Of a stretch of DNA of 64,000 bases, positions 1 through 11,723 are shown piece after piece. The DNA is taken from assembly GCF_001544475.1 (NCBI RefSeq), contig NZ_FCNW02000014.1:1-64000 (forward strand). Reading direction: 5' to 3'. The DNA is from Caballeronia humi. GTDB lineage: Bacteria; Pseudomonadota; Gammaproteobacteria; Burkholderiales; Burkholderiaceae. The notes under the pieces are model-generated. The model saw nothing but the letters and a program-made list of their open reading frames with translations. It was not told the DNA's origin and made no database searches. Each line of letters begins with the position of its first letter. Position 1 is the first letter of the stretch. Both the position numbers and the translations under genes were made by a program.

Positions 1-1026
1 CGTCAGGCCTGCATCCTTCAACTGCTTCAGGTTGACAGCTTCCATGTCGGCAGCACCTGCCTTCACGTTCGCCAATGTCGTGCCGGCCGTACCGCCTGCC
101 AGCGTGACCTTGCCCTTCGTCGAGTCGTCATACGCAACGAATGCGTTCGTCACAGTACCGTTCGTGTCGGTCGTCAGGCCTGCGTCCTTCAGCTGCTTCA
201 GGTTGACAGCTTCCATGTCGGCAGCACCTGCCTTCACGTTCGCCAATGTCGTGCCGGCCGTACCGCCTGCCAGCGTGACCTTGCCCTTCGTCGAGTCGTC
301 ATATGCAACGAAGGCGTTCGTCACGTTGCCGCTCGTATCCGTCTTCAGGCCTGCATCCTTCAACTGCTTCAGGTTGACGGCATCCGCGTCAGCCGTACCT
401 GCCAGGACTTGGTGGATCTGCGCACCAGCCGTGCCGACACCCAGCGTCACCGAATTCTTGGCGGCGTTGTCGTATGCGACGAATGCGTTCGTCACAGTAC
501 CGTTCGTATCCGTCGTCAGGCCTGCATCCTTCAACTGCTTCAGGTTGACAGCTTCCATGTCGGCTGCACCAGCCTTCACGTTCGCCAGCGTCGTGCCGGC
601 CGTACCGCCTGCCAGCGTGACCTTGCCCTTCGTCGAGTCGTCATATGCGACGAATGCGTTCGTCACATTACCGCTCGTGTCCGTCTTCAGGCCCGCATCC
701 TTCAGTTGCTTGACGTTCACTGCGTCCATGTCGGCTGCACCAGCCTTCACGTTTGCCAGCGTCGTGCCAGCCGTACCGCCTGCCAGCGTGACCTTGCCCT
801 TCGTCGAGTCGTCATATGCAACGAATGCGTTCGTCACGTTGCCGCTCGTATCCGTCTTTAGGCCTGCGTCCGTCAACTGCTTCAGGTTGACAGCTTCCAT
901 GTCGGAAGCGCCAGCCTTCACGTTCGCGAGCGTCGTACCAGCCGTGCCGCCTGCCAGCGTGACCTTGTCGTGCACGCTGCTGTCGTACTTGACCGCATCG
1001 ATGGTCGGCTTGCTGCCGAGAGCAGA
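1..1026 (-). repeat. 171-bp tandem repeat array in the adhesin stalk
   Basis: Six consecutive units begin at 1, 172, 343, 514, 685 and 856, each 171 bp (57 codons). The last becomes irregular after about 1000. Each encodes AGLKTDT.GNVTNAFVAYDD, then STKGKVTLAGGTAGTTLANV, then KAGAADMEAVNLKQLKD. Five units are almost identical; the unit at 343-513 is clearly diverged. Related but less regular units recur around 2270-2590. The array may continue beyond the left edge. Confidence 0.95.
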
Positions 1027-3636
1027 CAATGCCGTACCCACGTCGTTATACGTGGTGCCACCAACATCATACGTCGGCTTGCTGAGCTTGCCGTCCGAGC
1101 CCACGGTCGTCCCGCCGCCCAGTGCCGCCGCCGTCGTCGATGCCGTGTTGTACAACTGCGCGCCATTGATTGCGTCGGTGCTGGTCGCCGATACGGCGCC
1201 CTGTGCGACGTACACGATCTTGCGCTGCGCCGTCTTGCTACCGACCGACACTACATTGCTCTGCGTGCCATCGCTCTTGCTGCCCAGTACGACGCTGTTG
1301 TCGCCCGACACGATGGCATCGTTGCCGAGTGCGATCGTGCTCTTACCAGTTACAGAGGTGCGGTTACCCAGGACGAATGACTCGTCGCCCATTACGGTAG
1401 CCGAATTACCAATGCCGTACGCAGCCTTTCCGCCTACGAGCGAATTCTTGCCGAACGCCACGGCGTCGAGATTGCCGACCTGGGCGTTGGGACCAATCGC
1501 GATGGCATCCGGGGATTCCGTGTCGACGCTCGCACCGTTACCCAGTGCAAGGCCGCCGTTAGATACGACATTGGCGTTCACGCCGAACGCAGCGGCATTG
1601 CGGCCGTTGGCAATGGCGCCGTAGCCCATCGCAACTGCGGAGAAGCCCGTCGAAATCGAGTTCGAACCGATGGCGACGGCTTGCTGTCCGTCGGCATGCG
1701 TGTTCAAGCCGATAGCTATGGAATCAGAGCCGAGTGCCGAAACCTGGTCACCCTTATCCGTCGGACCCGCGACGAGAAGTTGCTCGACCGGCACCGACGA
1801 CACTGTCGCACGAGTCATCAAGAGCCCGCGCGTAGAAGCGACCGGCGTGCTTGCCGACATCGATGATGCGGTTTGCACGTTCTTGGTGATCAGGTCTTGC
1901 ACCTGGCCAAGGTTGACCGCGTCAGTGGTGCTCGTAGCAGCGGCCACGTTGACGATCCTGCGTGTCTTCAGGTTCGTGCCGACGGACACGGTGTTGTCCT
2001 CGGTTGCCTGCGAGCCGTAACCGAGCGCAACGGAACCCGCGCCCACAGCGCGCGCCGACGTTCCGATTGCCAGCGAATTCGCACCGCTAGCGAACGAATT
2101 ACCGCCGACCGCGACCGAATTCGTCGCCGTAGCCAGAGCCGTTGCGCCTTCGGTCGCGCCGAACTTGACGTACTTGAGCGAATCGCCGCCGTTCCCCGGC
2201 GCAACGCCCTCGATAGCCTTATTAAGCTGCTCGACGTTCACCGCGTCCGTGTTGCCGACACCGGCCTTCACGTTGCTGATCGTCGTGCCAGCCGTGCCGC
2301 CGCCGAGCGTAACCTTGCCCTTCGTCGAGTCGTCGTAGGCGACGAACGAGTTCGTCACGTTGCCGTTCGTGTCCGTCTTCAGGCCTGCGGTCTTCAGTTG
2401 CGAAAGGTTCACCGCGTCCATGTCGGCGATCGCGGCCTTCACGTTGCTCAGCTGCGTGCCAGCCGCGCCGCCCGCGAACGTAACCTTGCCCTTCGTCGAG
2501 TCGTCATAGGCGACGAACGCGTTCGTCACGTTGCCGTTCGTATCCGTCTTCAGGCCCGCATCCTTCAACTGCTTCAGGTTGACCGCCTTGTTATCGGCAG
2601 CGCCTGCCTTGACGTTCGCCAGCGTCACCGCCGCGCCCGTGCCGCCCAGCGTCACCTTGTCGTGCGTGCTCGTGTCGTATTGCACGGCGTCGGACGGACC
2701 GGTTCCTACCTGCGACAGTGCCGATTTCAACTGGCTCACGTTCACCGCGTCCGTTTCGGCCGCGCCCGCCGCGACGTTCGTCACGCGGCGTTCCTTACCC
2801 GACGAGCCCACCGACACTTCGCCGTTAGCCGCCGAAGCAATGCCCGAAACGGCCGCTGCGCCCGGCTTATAGCCAGCGGCGCTCAAGTCAGCTGTCGTGG
2901 TTGAATTGGCGCCGAGCGCCACCGAGTTGGCCGCCGTCGTGGTCGCGTACTTTCCGAGAGCAACCCCGTTGTCTGCACCCGCGAGAACCTTGGCGTTGCT
3001 GCCGAGCGCCACGCTTTCTGCGCCGGCAGCGGTAGACCAATCACCCAGTGCGGTCCCATAGTTGCCGCTCGCCACAGCGGCGGGGCCGACAGCGGTCGAG
3101 CCGAGGCCGGTTGCCGATGAATCGGCGGCGACGAAATCTACGTTGGCCGCCGTTTTGGCATTGCCATTCACGTGGAAATACTTGTCCGCGCCGTTCAACT
3201 GGCTCAGGTTGACGGCGTCAGTTCCAAGGACACCTGCTTGAAGGTTGTAGACTCTGTGATTGCTCACATTGACGTGGCCGCCAAGATAACTTTCGCCGGC
3301 TACAGAAAAATTGCCGCTCGCACTGATCCACCCGTTTGCACCTGTCAATGATGCTGTGCCGGTGCCATCGGTAACTTTCCATCCCAAGCCGGAACAGTTA
3401 GATGCGGGGTTTATGCTTGTATCGCCGTAGACCTGCCCAAAGTTACCACCACAAGCGACAAATTGCGTGCCGGCGGAAGCACCACCCGAAGCAGCCATTG
3501 CCGAAACACCCACCACCGCTGCAATCGCAGCTTTCTGCCCCGCCTTGCTGCGCTTCCCGCGCGATTTCTCCAATTCCGAAACGGCAACCCATGAGCCTGT
3601 CGACTCATTCCATACCGATTTGTATGACTTGTTCAT
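1..3636 (-). CDS. Trimeric autotransporter adhesin (YadA/Hia-like), C-terminus beyond left edge
   Basis: An open frame of 1212 codons runs from an ATG at 3636 to the window edge with no stop, so the membrane-anchor domain is not seen. The first ~33 residues (MNKSYKSVWNESTGSWVAVS...) are an extended signal peptide region of type V secretion, followed by a hydrophobic stretch ending near ASGGASA. The passenger has head repeats of the AxAxGxxS type (for example SVALGSNA, AIAIGPNA) and several neck/stalk motifs of the form DAVNLSQL or DAVNVKQL. The last ~340 residues seen are near-identical 57-residue stalk units. Such proteins trimerise on the outer membrane and mediate adhesion to surfaces or host matrix. 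The ligand cannot be told from sequence. No strong Shine-Dalgarno precedes the start, but the ESPR fixes it. Confidence 0.95.
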   Translation of the reverse strand, partial: MNKSYKSVWNESTGSWVAVSELEKSRGKRSKAGQKAAIAAVVGVSAMAASGGASAGTQFVACGGNFGQVYGDTSINPASNCSGLGWKVTDGTGTASLTGANGWISASGNFSVAGESYLGGHVNVSNHRVYNLQAGVLGTDAVNLSQLNGADKYFHVNGNAKTAANVDFVAADSSATGLGSTAVGPAAVASGNYGTALGDWSTAAGAESVALGSNAKVLAGADNGVALGKYATTTAANSVALGANSTTTADLSAAGYKPGAAAVSGIASAANGEVSVGSSGKERRVTNVAAGAAETDAVNVSQLKSALSQVGTGPSDAVQYDTSTHDKVTLGGTGAAVTLANVKAGAADNKAVNLKQLKDAGLKTDTNGNVTNAFVAYDDSTKGKVTFAGGAAGTQLSNVKAAIADMDAVNLSQLKTAGLKTDTNGNVTNSFVAYDDSTKGKVTLGGGTAGTTISNVKAGVGNTDAVNVEQLNKAIEGVAPGNGGDSLKYVKFGATEGATALATATNSVAVGGNSFASGANSLAIGTSARAVGAGSVALGYGSQATEDNTVSVGTNLKTRRIVNVAAATSTTDAVNLGQVQDLITKNVQTASSMSASTPVASTRGLLMTRATVSSVPVEQLLVAGPTDKGDQVSALGSDSIAIGLNTHADGQQAVAIGSNSISTGFSAVAMGYGAIANGRNAAAFGVNANVVSNGGLALGNGASVDTESPDAIAIGPNAQVGNLDAVAFGKNSLVGGKAAYGIGNSATVMGDESFVLGNRTSVTGKSTIALGNDAIVSGDNSVVLGSKSDGTQSNVVSVGSKTAQRKIVYVAQGAVSATSTDAINGAQLYNTASTTAAALGGGTTVGSDGKLSKPTYDVGGTTYNDVGTALSALGSKPTIDAVKYDSSVHDKVTLAGGTAGTTLANVKAGASDMEAVNLKQLTDAGLKTDTSGNVTNAFVAYDDSTKGKVTLAGGTAGTTLANVKAGAADMDAVNVKQLKDAGLKTDTSGNVTNAFVAYDDSTKGKVTLAGGTAGTTLANVKAGAADMEAVNLKQLKDAGLTTDTNGTVTNAFVAYDNAAKNSVTLGVGTAGAQIHQVLAGTADADAVNLKQLKDAGLKTDTSGNVTNAFVAYDDSTKGKVTLAGGTAGTTLANVKAGAADMEAVNLKQLKDAGLTTDTNGTVTNAFVAYDDSTKGKVTLAGGTAGTTLANVKAGAADMEAVNLKQLKDAGLT

Positions 3637-4214
3637 GCTTTAACTAACCCCAACAAAATTAAGAAAAATCGCCTTCGGTTCCGGCGGTAAGTTCGGTCGC
3701 CATTCTTTTTAGGATGACAAAACGTCTGTACAGAGCGCTCGGCTTCAACGCGGCATGGGCTGCCTCGTTCAACGCACTCCAGCGGCACTGGCACAACGAA
3801 ATGGAGCGGACACGTCAAACCGCAATCCATAAGGAGCGCGGACGAACTATAGGTTTTGGTCAACTTAAGCTGAACGCGAAAATTCTTAATTGCGGATAGC
3901 GAAGCACTGCGAGGAGAAAAGGGATGCGGGGCGAACGGTTCGTCGCCCGGAGAAGCATGTGTTCAGCAGTTCGAAAGGCCCACCCGACAAGGGTTTCCGA
4001 TGAACCCATGTCCTCTTTGAAATCATTATTGAGACACTGGGAAATTTCTCATTAATTTCCTAGTTGCAGGATCACAACGGCGCATCGACTGTCTGATTGG
4101 AATTAAGGCAGCCGCAGAATGCGAAAAAGCCGCCAACGATTTCTCGTTGAAACGGCTTCCTGGAAAACTGCGGATACGGCGTCTTGTGTCAGCGGCCCGT
4201 GTGGCCTGGCACGG
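3637..4214. other. Intergenic region, adhesin promoter side and hemJ-like terminator
   Basis: About 580 bases without a convincing gene. It is AT-richer than its surroundings and must hold the promoter of the minus-strand adhesin. A perfect 10-bp palindrome, TCTGTACAGA, lies at 3725-3734, about 90 bases upstream of the adhesin start. The terminator of the HemJ-like gene is at the right end. Short open frames here lack good ribosome sites and coding character. Confidence 0.6.
4124..4158 (-). terminator. Rho-independent terminator after the HemJ/CopD-like gene
   Basis: The stem pairs AAGCCG (4127-4132) with CGGCTT (4153-4158) and CAACGA (4134-4139) with TCGTTG (4144-4149). On the minus strand a T-run follows (4124-4128 is AAAAA on the plus strand). 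It lies about 57 bases past the stop at 4215. Confidence 0.75.
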
Positions 4215-4631
4215 CTAAAAAGGTTTGATGATCACGAGCGCCGTTGCGCCGAGAAGACCCAGCACCGGCAACTCGTTGAACATTCGATACCACTTGTCCG
4301 AGCGCTTGTTTTCACCGCGCTGGAACGTATGCAGCAACCGGCCGCAATACGCGTGATAGACGACGAGCAGCGCGACGATGGTCAGTTTCGCATGCAGCCA
4401 GCCCTGCCCCTGCCCGATGCCGACCGCGAGCCACAGCCACAGCCCGCAAGCAAGCGCCGGGATCGCAATGAACGTCATGAAGCGAAACAGCTTGCGCGCC
4501 ATCAGGAGCAGCCGCGCGGTGGCGGCGGCGTCCGTTTCCATTGCGAGATTGACGAAAATGCGGGGCAGATAGAAAAGCCCCGCAAACCACGAAGCCACCA
4601 GGACGATATGCAGCGTTTTGATCCAGAGCAT
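4215..4631 (-). CDS. HemJ / CopD family integral membrane protein
   Basis: A 138-residue protein with four likely membrane segments. The N-terminus (KTLHIVLVASWFAGLFYLPR, residues 6-25) matches the HemJ signature, with His8 and Arg24. A second conserved patch is LHAKL, with His80 and Lys82. HemJ proteins are haem-binding protoporphyrinogen IX oxidases that work in the inner membrane in bacteria lacking HemG/HemY; homologues are often labelled CopD family. The length is typical. It starts 26 bases after proA and is followed by a terminator, so it is probably the last gene of the leuS-proA run. The enzymatic role is inferred from the family and was not tested against other haem genes. Confidence 0.75.
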   Translation of the reverse strand: MLWIKTLHIVLVASWFAGLFYLPRIFVNLAMETDAAATARLLLMARKLFRFMTFIAIPALACGLWLWLAVGIGQGQGWLHAKLTIVALLVVYHAYCGRLLHTFQRGENKRSDKWYRMFNELPVLGLLGATALVIIKPF

Positions 4632-4657
4632 CGATGAGTTGCCTTTTCGTTACTTTT

Positions 4658-5929
4658 TTATTGGCGCACTTCGCCGTGACCGAGCACCACGTACTTCAGC
4701 GACGTCAGCCCTTCCAGCCCTACCGGCCCGCGCGCATGAAGCTTGTCGTTCGAAATGCCGATCTCCGCGCCCAAGCCGAATTCGAAGCCGTCCGCGAAAC
4801 GCGTCGAGGCGTTCACCATCACGCTCGCCGAATCCACTTCGCGCAGGAAACGCATTGCGCGATCGTGGTCTTCGGTCACGATCGCGTCGGTGTGATGCGA
4901 GCCGTACTCGTTGATGTGGTCGATGGCCTGGTCAAGATCGTCGACCACCTTGATCGCTAGCACGGGCGCCAGATACTCGGTGCGCCAGTCTTCCTCGCTG
5001 GCATCGACGAGCGCGCCGACCTCCGCCGCTTCGAGCACGGCGCGCGCGGCCGCATCGACTCGCAGTTCGACTTCCTTCGCCTGGAACGCGCGCGCGAGAA
5101 CCGGCAGCGCCTCCTTCGCGATCCCGCGCGCGACGAGCAGCGTTTCCATCGTGTTGCAGGTGCCGTAGCGATGCGTCTTCGCGTTCTCGCAGATGGCGAG
5201 CGCTTTCGCGAGATCGGCGCGATCGTCGACGTACACGTGGCAGATGCCGTCGAGGTGCTTGATCATCGGCACGCGTGCCTCTTCCATCAGGCGCGCGATC
5301 AGGCTCTTGCCGCCGCGCGGCACGATTACATCGACGTATTCGGTCATCGTGATCAGCTTGCCGACCGCCGCGCGATCCGCCGTTCCGACGACCTGCACGG
5401 CGTCCTGCGGCAGCCCGGCCGCTGCCAGCCCTTCGCCGATCAGCTTCGCGAGCGCCGTGTTGCATTCGAGCGCCTCGGAGCCGCCGCGCAAAATCGCTGC
5501 GTTGCCGGATTTGAGACAGAGGGCGGCGGCGTCGATCGTCACGTTCGGCCGCGATTCGTAAATGATGCCGATCACGCCGAGCGGCACGCGCATCTGGCCA
5601 ACCTGGATGCCGGTCGGGCGGAACTTGAGGCCGCTGATCTCGCCGATCGGATCGGCCAGAGAAGCCACTTGCCGCAAGCCTTCGACCATCGTGTTCAGCG
5701 CCTTGTCGGAAAGCGTCAGGCGGTCGATGAAGGCAGCGTCGTGGCCTTTGTCCCGGGCGCGGGCGAGATCGCGCGCGTTCGCGTCCTTCAACGCGGCCCG
5801 ATCGCGCTCGATCGCAACCGCCACCGCTTCGAGCGCCGCGTTGCGCGCGGCAGTCGATGCGCGCGCCATCGCGCGCGAAGCGGCGCGCGCGCGGCGGCCC
5901 AGATCGGTCATGTATTCGTCGATGTTCAT
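4658..5929 (-). CDS. proA: Gamma-glutamyl phosphate reductase (glutamate-5-semialdehyde dehydrogenase)
   Basis: A 423-residue cytosolic enzyme that reduces gamma-glutamyl phosphate with NADPH to glutamate semialdehyde, the second step of proline synthesis. The aldehyde-dehydrogenase fold is evident: [20 protein letters not shown] near residues 122-141, and the catalytic cysteine in [13 protein letters not shown] (Cys258). Near the C-terminus there is a conserved [22 protein letters not shown] block. The ATG at 5929 ([11 protein letters not shown]) gives the normal family length; the frame is open for another 31 codons upstream, but that extension is unrelated. It lies downstream of holA with a 134-bp gap. 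Confidence 0.97.
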   Translation of the reverse strand: MNIDEYMTDLGRRARAASRAMARASTAARNAALEAVAVAIERDRAALKDANARDLARARDKGHDAAFIDRLTLSDKALNTMVEGLRQVASLADPIGEISGLKFRPTGIQVGQMRVPLGVIGIIYESRPNVTIDAAALCLKSGNAAILRGGSEALECNTALAKLIGEGLAAAGLPQDAVQVVGTADRAAVGKLITMTEYVDVIVPRGGKSLIARLMEEARVPMIKHLDGICHVYVDDRADLAKALAICENAKTHRYGTCNTMETLLVARGIAKEALPVLARAFQAKEVELRVDAAARAVLEAAEVGALVDASEEDWRTEYLAPVLAIKVVDDLDQAIDHINEYGSHHTDAIVTEDHDRAMRFLREVDSASVMVNASTRFADGFEFGLGAEIGISNDKLHARGPVGLEGLTSLKYVVLGHGEVRQ

Positions 5930-6063
5930 CGTGGGTCTCTTGCTGTTTTGTCGCCGCTCGCCGGTGCCGTGGATGAGCACGTGAGCGTCCGTAAAGACGG
6001 CTGGATTCGGAGGCGTCCGCAAAAAATGGACACCGCTATCCTGATTTTAAGCCGATGCGCGTT

Positions 6064-7161
6064 TCAGCGACGAGGTCGCGCCGGCGCGAGCGCTTTGCCC
6101 GGCGGCGGATTGCCGGAATGCGCGACCGTCATCGCGAGTTCGAACATGCCGTCCCACGGATTGGGCGGCGGCTCGCTGCCGCGTTTTCCGGTGCTGCCAG
6201 AGAGGCCTTTCACCTGCCGGTCGAGCTTCGCCGCAAGCGACAGCGCCTTCTCCAGCGCACCTTCCGTCACACGAGAGAGCGCCGGGCCGATCAGCCGTTC
6301 GCGCGGGCCCCAGACGCGGTTTTCGCGCAGCAGTGTGGCGAGCGGCTTGCCCGCCGCGACGCCGCGCTTGATGCGCAACAGCGTGCGCACTTCCTCGACG
6401 AGCGCCCACAGCACGAGCACGGCCGCTTCGCCCTCTCCCTTCAGGCCGTCGAGCATGCGCGCCAGGCGGCCGACGTCGCCCGTCAGCATTGCCTCGTTGA
6501 GCTTGAACACGTCGTAGCGGGCGACGTTGAGCACGGCATCGTGGATTTGCTCGACGCTCAGCACGCCCTCGGGGTACAGCAGCCCGAGCTTCTGGATTTC
6601 CTGATGCGCGGCGAGCAGATTGCCTTCGACGCGCTCGGCGATGAATTGCAGCGCGCGCCGTCCTTCTTCTCCCGGCGCGACGCGCTGGTCTTGCTGCGCG
6701 AGCCGCTGGCCGACCCACATCGGCAATTGCGCCCGCTCGACGGGATCGATTTTCAATGCCACGCCCGCGGCGGTGATGGCCGTGAACCACGCCGCTTTCT
6801 GCGACGCCGAATCTAGGCGCGGCAGCGTAATCAGCGTGAGGACGTCGGGATTGTTAGCAGCGGCCATGAGTTTGAGCGCCTCGCCGCCTTCCTTGCCTGG
6901 TTTGCCGGTCGGAATGCGCAACTCGACGAGTTGACGGTCGCCGAACAGCGACATCGACTGGCTGGCGCCGATCAGGCTGCTCCAGTCGAAACCGCGCTCG
7001 ACGGTGAACACCGACCGATCGGTGAAGCCGCTCGCCCGCGCCGCCGCGCGAATGCGGTCGCACGCCTCCTGGGCGAGCAGGTGCTCGTCGCCATAGACGA
7101 CGTACAAGCCTTTCAGACCCTTGGAGAGATGCGCTTCGAGCGCGTCGAGCCGGAGTTGCAT
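6064..7161 (-). CDS. holA: DNA polymerase III subunit delta
   Basis: A 365-residue clamp-loader subunit. HolA opens the beta sliding clamp as part of the gamma/tau complex during replication. The N-terminal part (residues 19-30, LYVVYGDEHLLA) is the typical HolA beginning. It continues with VERGFDWSSLIGASQSMSLF and a degenerate AAA+ region. Length and start fit the family (ATG at 7161). It lies 12 bases after lptE, as in other Burkholderiales, so it is probably co-transcribed with leuS and lptE. Confidence 0.95.
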   Translation of the reverse strand: MQLRLDALEAHLSKGLKGLYVVYGDEHLLAQEACDRIRAAARASGFTDRSVFTVERGFDWSSLIGASQSMSLFGDRQLVELRIPTGKPGKEGGEALKLMAAANNPDVLTLITLPRLDSASQKAAWFTAITAAGVALKIDPVERAQLPMWVGQRLAQQDQRVAPGEEGRRALQFIAERVEGNLLAAHQEIQKLGLLYPEGVLSVEQIHDAVLNVARYDVFKLNEAMLTGDVGRLARMLDGLKGEGEAAVLVLWALVEEVRTLLRIKRGVAAGKPLATLLRENRVWGPRERLIGPALSRVTEGALEKALSLAAKLDRQVKGLSGSTGKRGSEPPPNPWDGMFELAMTVAHSGNPPPGKALAPARPRR

Positions 7162-7173
7162 GCAGGCGACCGG

Positions 7174-7791
7174 TTACAGCGGCGGCGTGGGCAGCGGCGC
7201 GCGCGGCGCGATGCCCGGCGTCTGCTCGCCCGGCGCCGGATGCAGCGAGCGCACGACGGCGAGCCGGCGAGTCAACTGATCGACGGCATCGAACTGCATG
7301 TCGCGATAGAGCAGCGTAGCTTCCTGCTGCTTCGCGAGCGCGTATTGGTCGCTGTAAGTCATTGCGCGGTTGAGCGCGATCACGCTCGGCGGGATCAGCA
7401 AGGTGCCGTCCGCGCCGGTCAGCGAATAGTTGAGCGTGTAGACGAGCTCGTATTCCTGCACGACACCCTGCGAATTCAGGCTCAGCGTGCGCTGGCCGTT
7501 GCCCTCGGCCAGCGACAAAATGGCCTCCGGCTTCTCCGACGGCTTGACGATCACCGTGTCGCTGCCGCCCTGCACCATGCGTTCGAGACGCGCGACCATC
7601 ACCGCCGCGCCGCCCGAGATGGCGAGCCGCTTGAACACGTAGTCCTGCTGGCCGCGCAACTGGAAGCCGCACGCGGACAGCGCAAGCGCGCCGCTCACGA
7701 GCGACAGGAACGAACGCCTGCTGACGCCGGACACCGGCTGCGCTTCGGGCGCCTTCCCTTCGACGACTTTCCGGCTCACATCGACTCCCAT
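7174..7791 (-). CDS. lptE: LPS-assembly lipoprotein LptE
   Basis: A small outer-membrane lipoprotein that plugs the LptD barrel and helps insert lipopolysaccharide. A twin-arginine-containing n-region (SRRSFLSLVSGALALSAC) leads to a lipobox with the lipidated Cys at residue 41 of the chosen start. The following CGFQLRG is the LptE hallmark. The ATG at 7791 is chosen. A TTG at 7809 overlapping the leuS stop, or an internal GTG nearer the signal peptide, is also possible, because none has a strong ribosome site. It sits between leuS and holA. Confidence 0.88.
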   Translation of the reverse strand: MGVDVSRKVVEGKAPEAQPVSGVSRRSFLSLVSGALALSACGFQLRGQQDYVFKRLAISGGAAVMVARLERMVQGGSDTVIVKPSEKPEAILSLAEGNGQRTLSLNSQGVVQEYELVYTLNYSLTGADGTLLIPPSVIALNRAMTYSDQYALAKQQEATLLYRDMQFDAVDQLTRRLAVVRSLHPAPGEQTPGIAPRAPLPTPPL

Positions 7792-7805
7792 GATTTTCAC
7801 GGCGC

Positions 7806-10526
<2,721 letters not shown>

Positions 10527-10605
10527 TCAGGCAAAGGGCGATTATACCGTTCGATGGCGCGCGGCTGGCGCCTGGCCGGATGGCCAACGCCGCTGGCTGG
10601 CCGCC

Positions 10606-11034
10606 TTACTGGGGCTTGGCGCCCTTCGGCTCAGTGACGAAGCCGATCTTGTCGAGCCCCGCCTGCTGCGCCGCGCCCATCACCTGCGCGATGACGTCGT
10701 AGCGCGTCGCGGCGGACGCCCGCAGATGGATCTCCGGCGGTGCCGGGCGCTTGCCTGCGTCGGCGAAACGCGCGCGCATCTCGTCGAGTGTGAGTGGCTT
10801 GTCGTTCCAGTAAAGCTTCCCGGCGTCGTCGATGGACAGCGTGATGGTGTCCGGCGTCTCGCGCACGGATTGCGACGACACCCTCGGCAAATCGAGCCGG
10901 ATCGCGTGCGTGAAAAGCGGCGCGGTGATGATGAAGATCACGAGCAACACGAGCATGACGTCGATGAGCGGCGTCATGTTGATCTCGGCCATCGGCGAGC
11001 CGTTGGGCCTTTTGTCGAGTCCGCCGAAAGCCAT
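10606..11034 (-). CDS. exbD: ExbD/TolR family biopolymer transport protein
   Basis: 142 residues: a short cytoplasmic tail, one membrane helix and a periplasmic domain. The N-terminal AEINMTPLIDVMLVLLVIF holds the conserved membrane Asp (Asp25) that carries protons. Partnered by the proton channel encoded just upstream, it powers TonB-like energy transfer across the envelope. It starts two bases after the exbB stop, so the two are co-expressed. MAFGGLDKRPNGSPMAEINM fits ExbD better than TolR, but no tonB gene is next to it. Confidence 0.9.
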   Translation of the reverse strand: MAFGGLDKRPNGSPMAEINMTPLIDVMLVLLVIFIITAPLFTHAIRLDLPRVSSQSVRETPDTITLSIDDAGKLYWNDKPLTLDEMRARFADAGKRPAPPEIHLRASAATRYDVIAQVMGAAQQAGLDKIGFVTEPKGAKPQ

Positions 11035-11036
11035 CG

Positions 11037-11702
11037 TTATTTGCCCTCGCCGCAGAGGAACGCGTGGAGATCGTGCGCGAAGCCGTCGAGTTCCTCGGAG
11101 ACTTGCCTCACGAGCCGGCCGAGCACGTTGTACGCAAGCACCGCCGGAATCGCGACGACGAGCCCGAACGCCGTCATGATGAGCGCCTCGCCGACCGGTC
11201 CGGCGACGTTTTCGATCATCGCCTGTCCGCTCGCCGCGATGCTGCCGAGCGCGTGATAGATGCCCCACACGGTCCCGAGCAAGCCGACGAACGGCGCCGT
11301 ACTGCCCACCGACGCGAGCAAAACCTGTCCGAATTCGAGCCGCCGCTGCGAACTGAGCAGCGCCTGACGCAGCGCGCGCAACACGCGCTCGCTGCGCTCG
11401 ACGCGCGCCAGCAGCGCGCCCGGCACTTCCGCCTCGGACGCGTGCCATGCGGCCTCGGCGAGCGGAAGGTAGACGCGTTCGCGATCGGTCGCGCGCAAAG
11501 CGCTGATGCCATCGGAGAGCGTCGCGGCTTGCCAGAAATGCTTCAGCGCGCGCGGCCCTTGCCGCTTCGCGCGCGCCAGAACCCACGCCTTGACGATCAG
11601 GAAACACCAGCTCGCGACCGACATCGCGAGCAGTACGCCAGCGACGCCGCGCGTGACACCGTCGCCGCTTTGCAGATAGTGGATAACGCCCGTGTCCGCC
11701 AT
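11037..11702 (-). CDS. exbB: MotA/TolQ/ExbB proton channel family protein
   Basis: 221 residues with an N-terminal membrane helix (GVLLAMSVASWCFLIVKAWV) and a C-terminal pair of helices around residues 115-200, including VGLLGTVWGIYHAL and EALIMTAFGLVVAIPAVLAYN. These are the ExbB/TolQ signatures. It forms the stator channel with ExbD. It sits 21 bases downstream of dapB. The substrate system (TonB-dependent uptake or another) cannot be decided here. Confidence 0.9.
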   Translation of the reverse strand: MADTGVIHYLQSGDGVTRGVAGVLLAMSVASWCFLIVKAWVLARAKRQGPRALKHFWQAATLSDGISALRATDRERVYLPLAEAAWHASEAEVPGALLARVERSERVLRALRQALLSSQRRLEFGQVLLASVGSTAPFVGLLGTVWGIYHALGSIAASGQAMIENVAGPVGEALIMTAFGLVVAIPAVLAYNVLGRLVRQVSEELDGFAHDLHAFLCGEGK

Positions 11703-11723
11703 CGGTGCCTTATGGGACCAGGC

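Noticed and set aside
1-1026. Regular repeats as a possible CRISPR array
   Set aside because: Units are contiguous 171-bp coding repeats with no spacers, and they translate into a clean stalk sequence.
32-1624. A 530-codon plus-strand open frame across the adhesin repeats
   Set aside because: It is exactly antisense to the adhesin and repeats only because the adhesin does. It has no ribosome site or recognisable domain.
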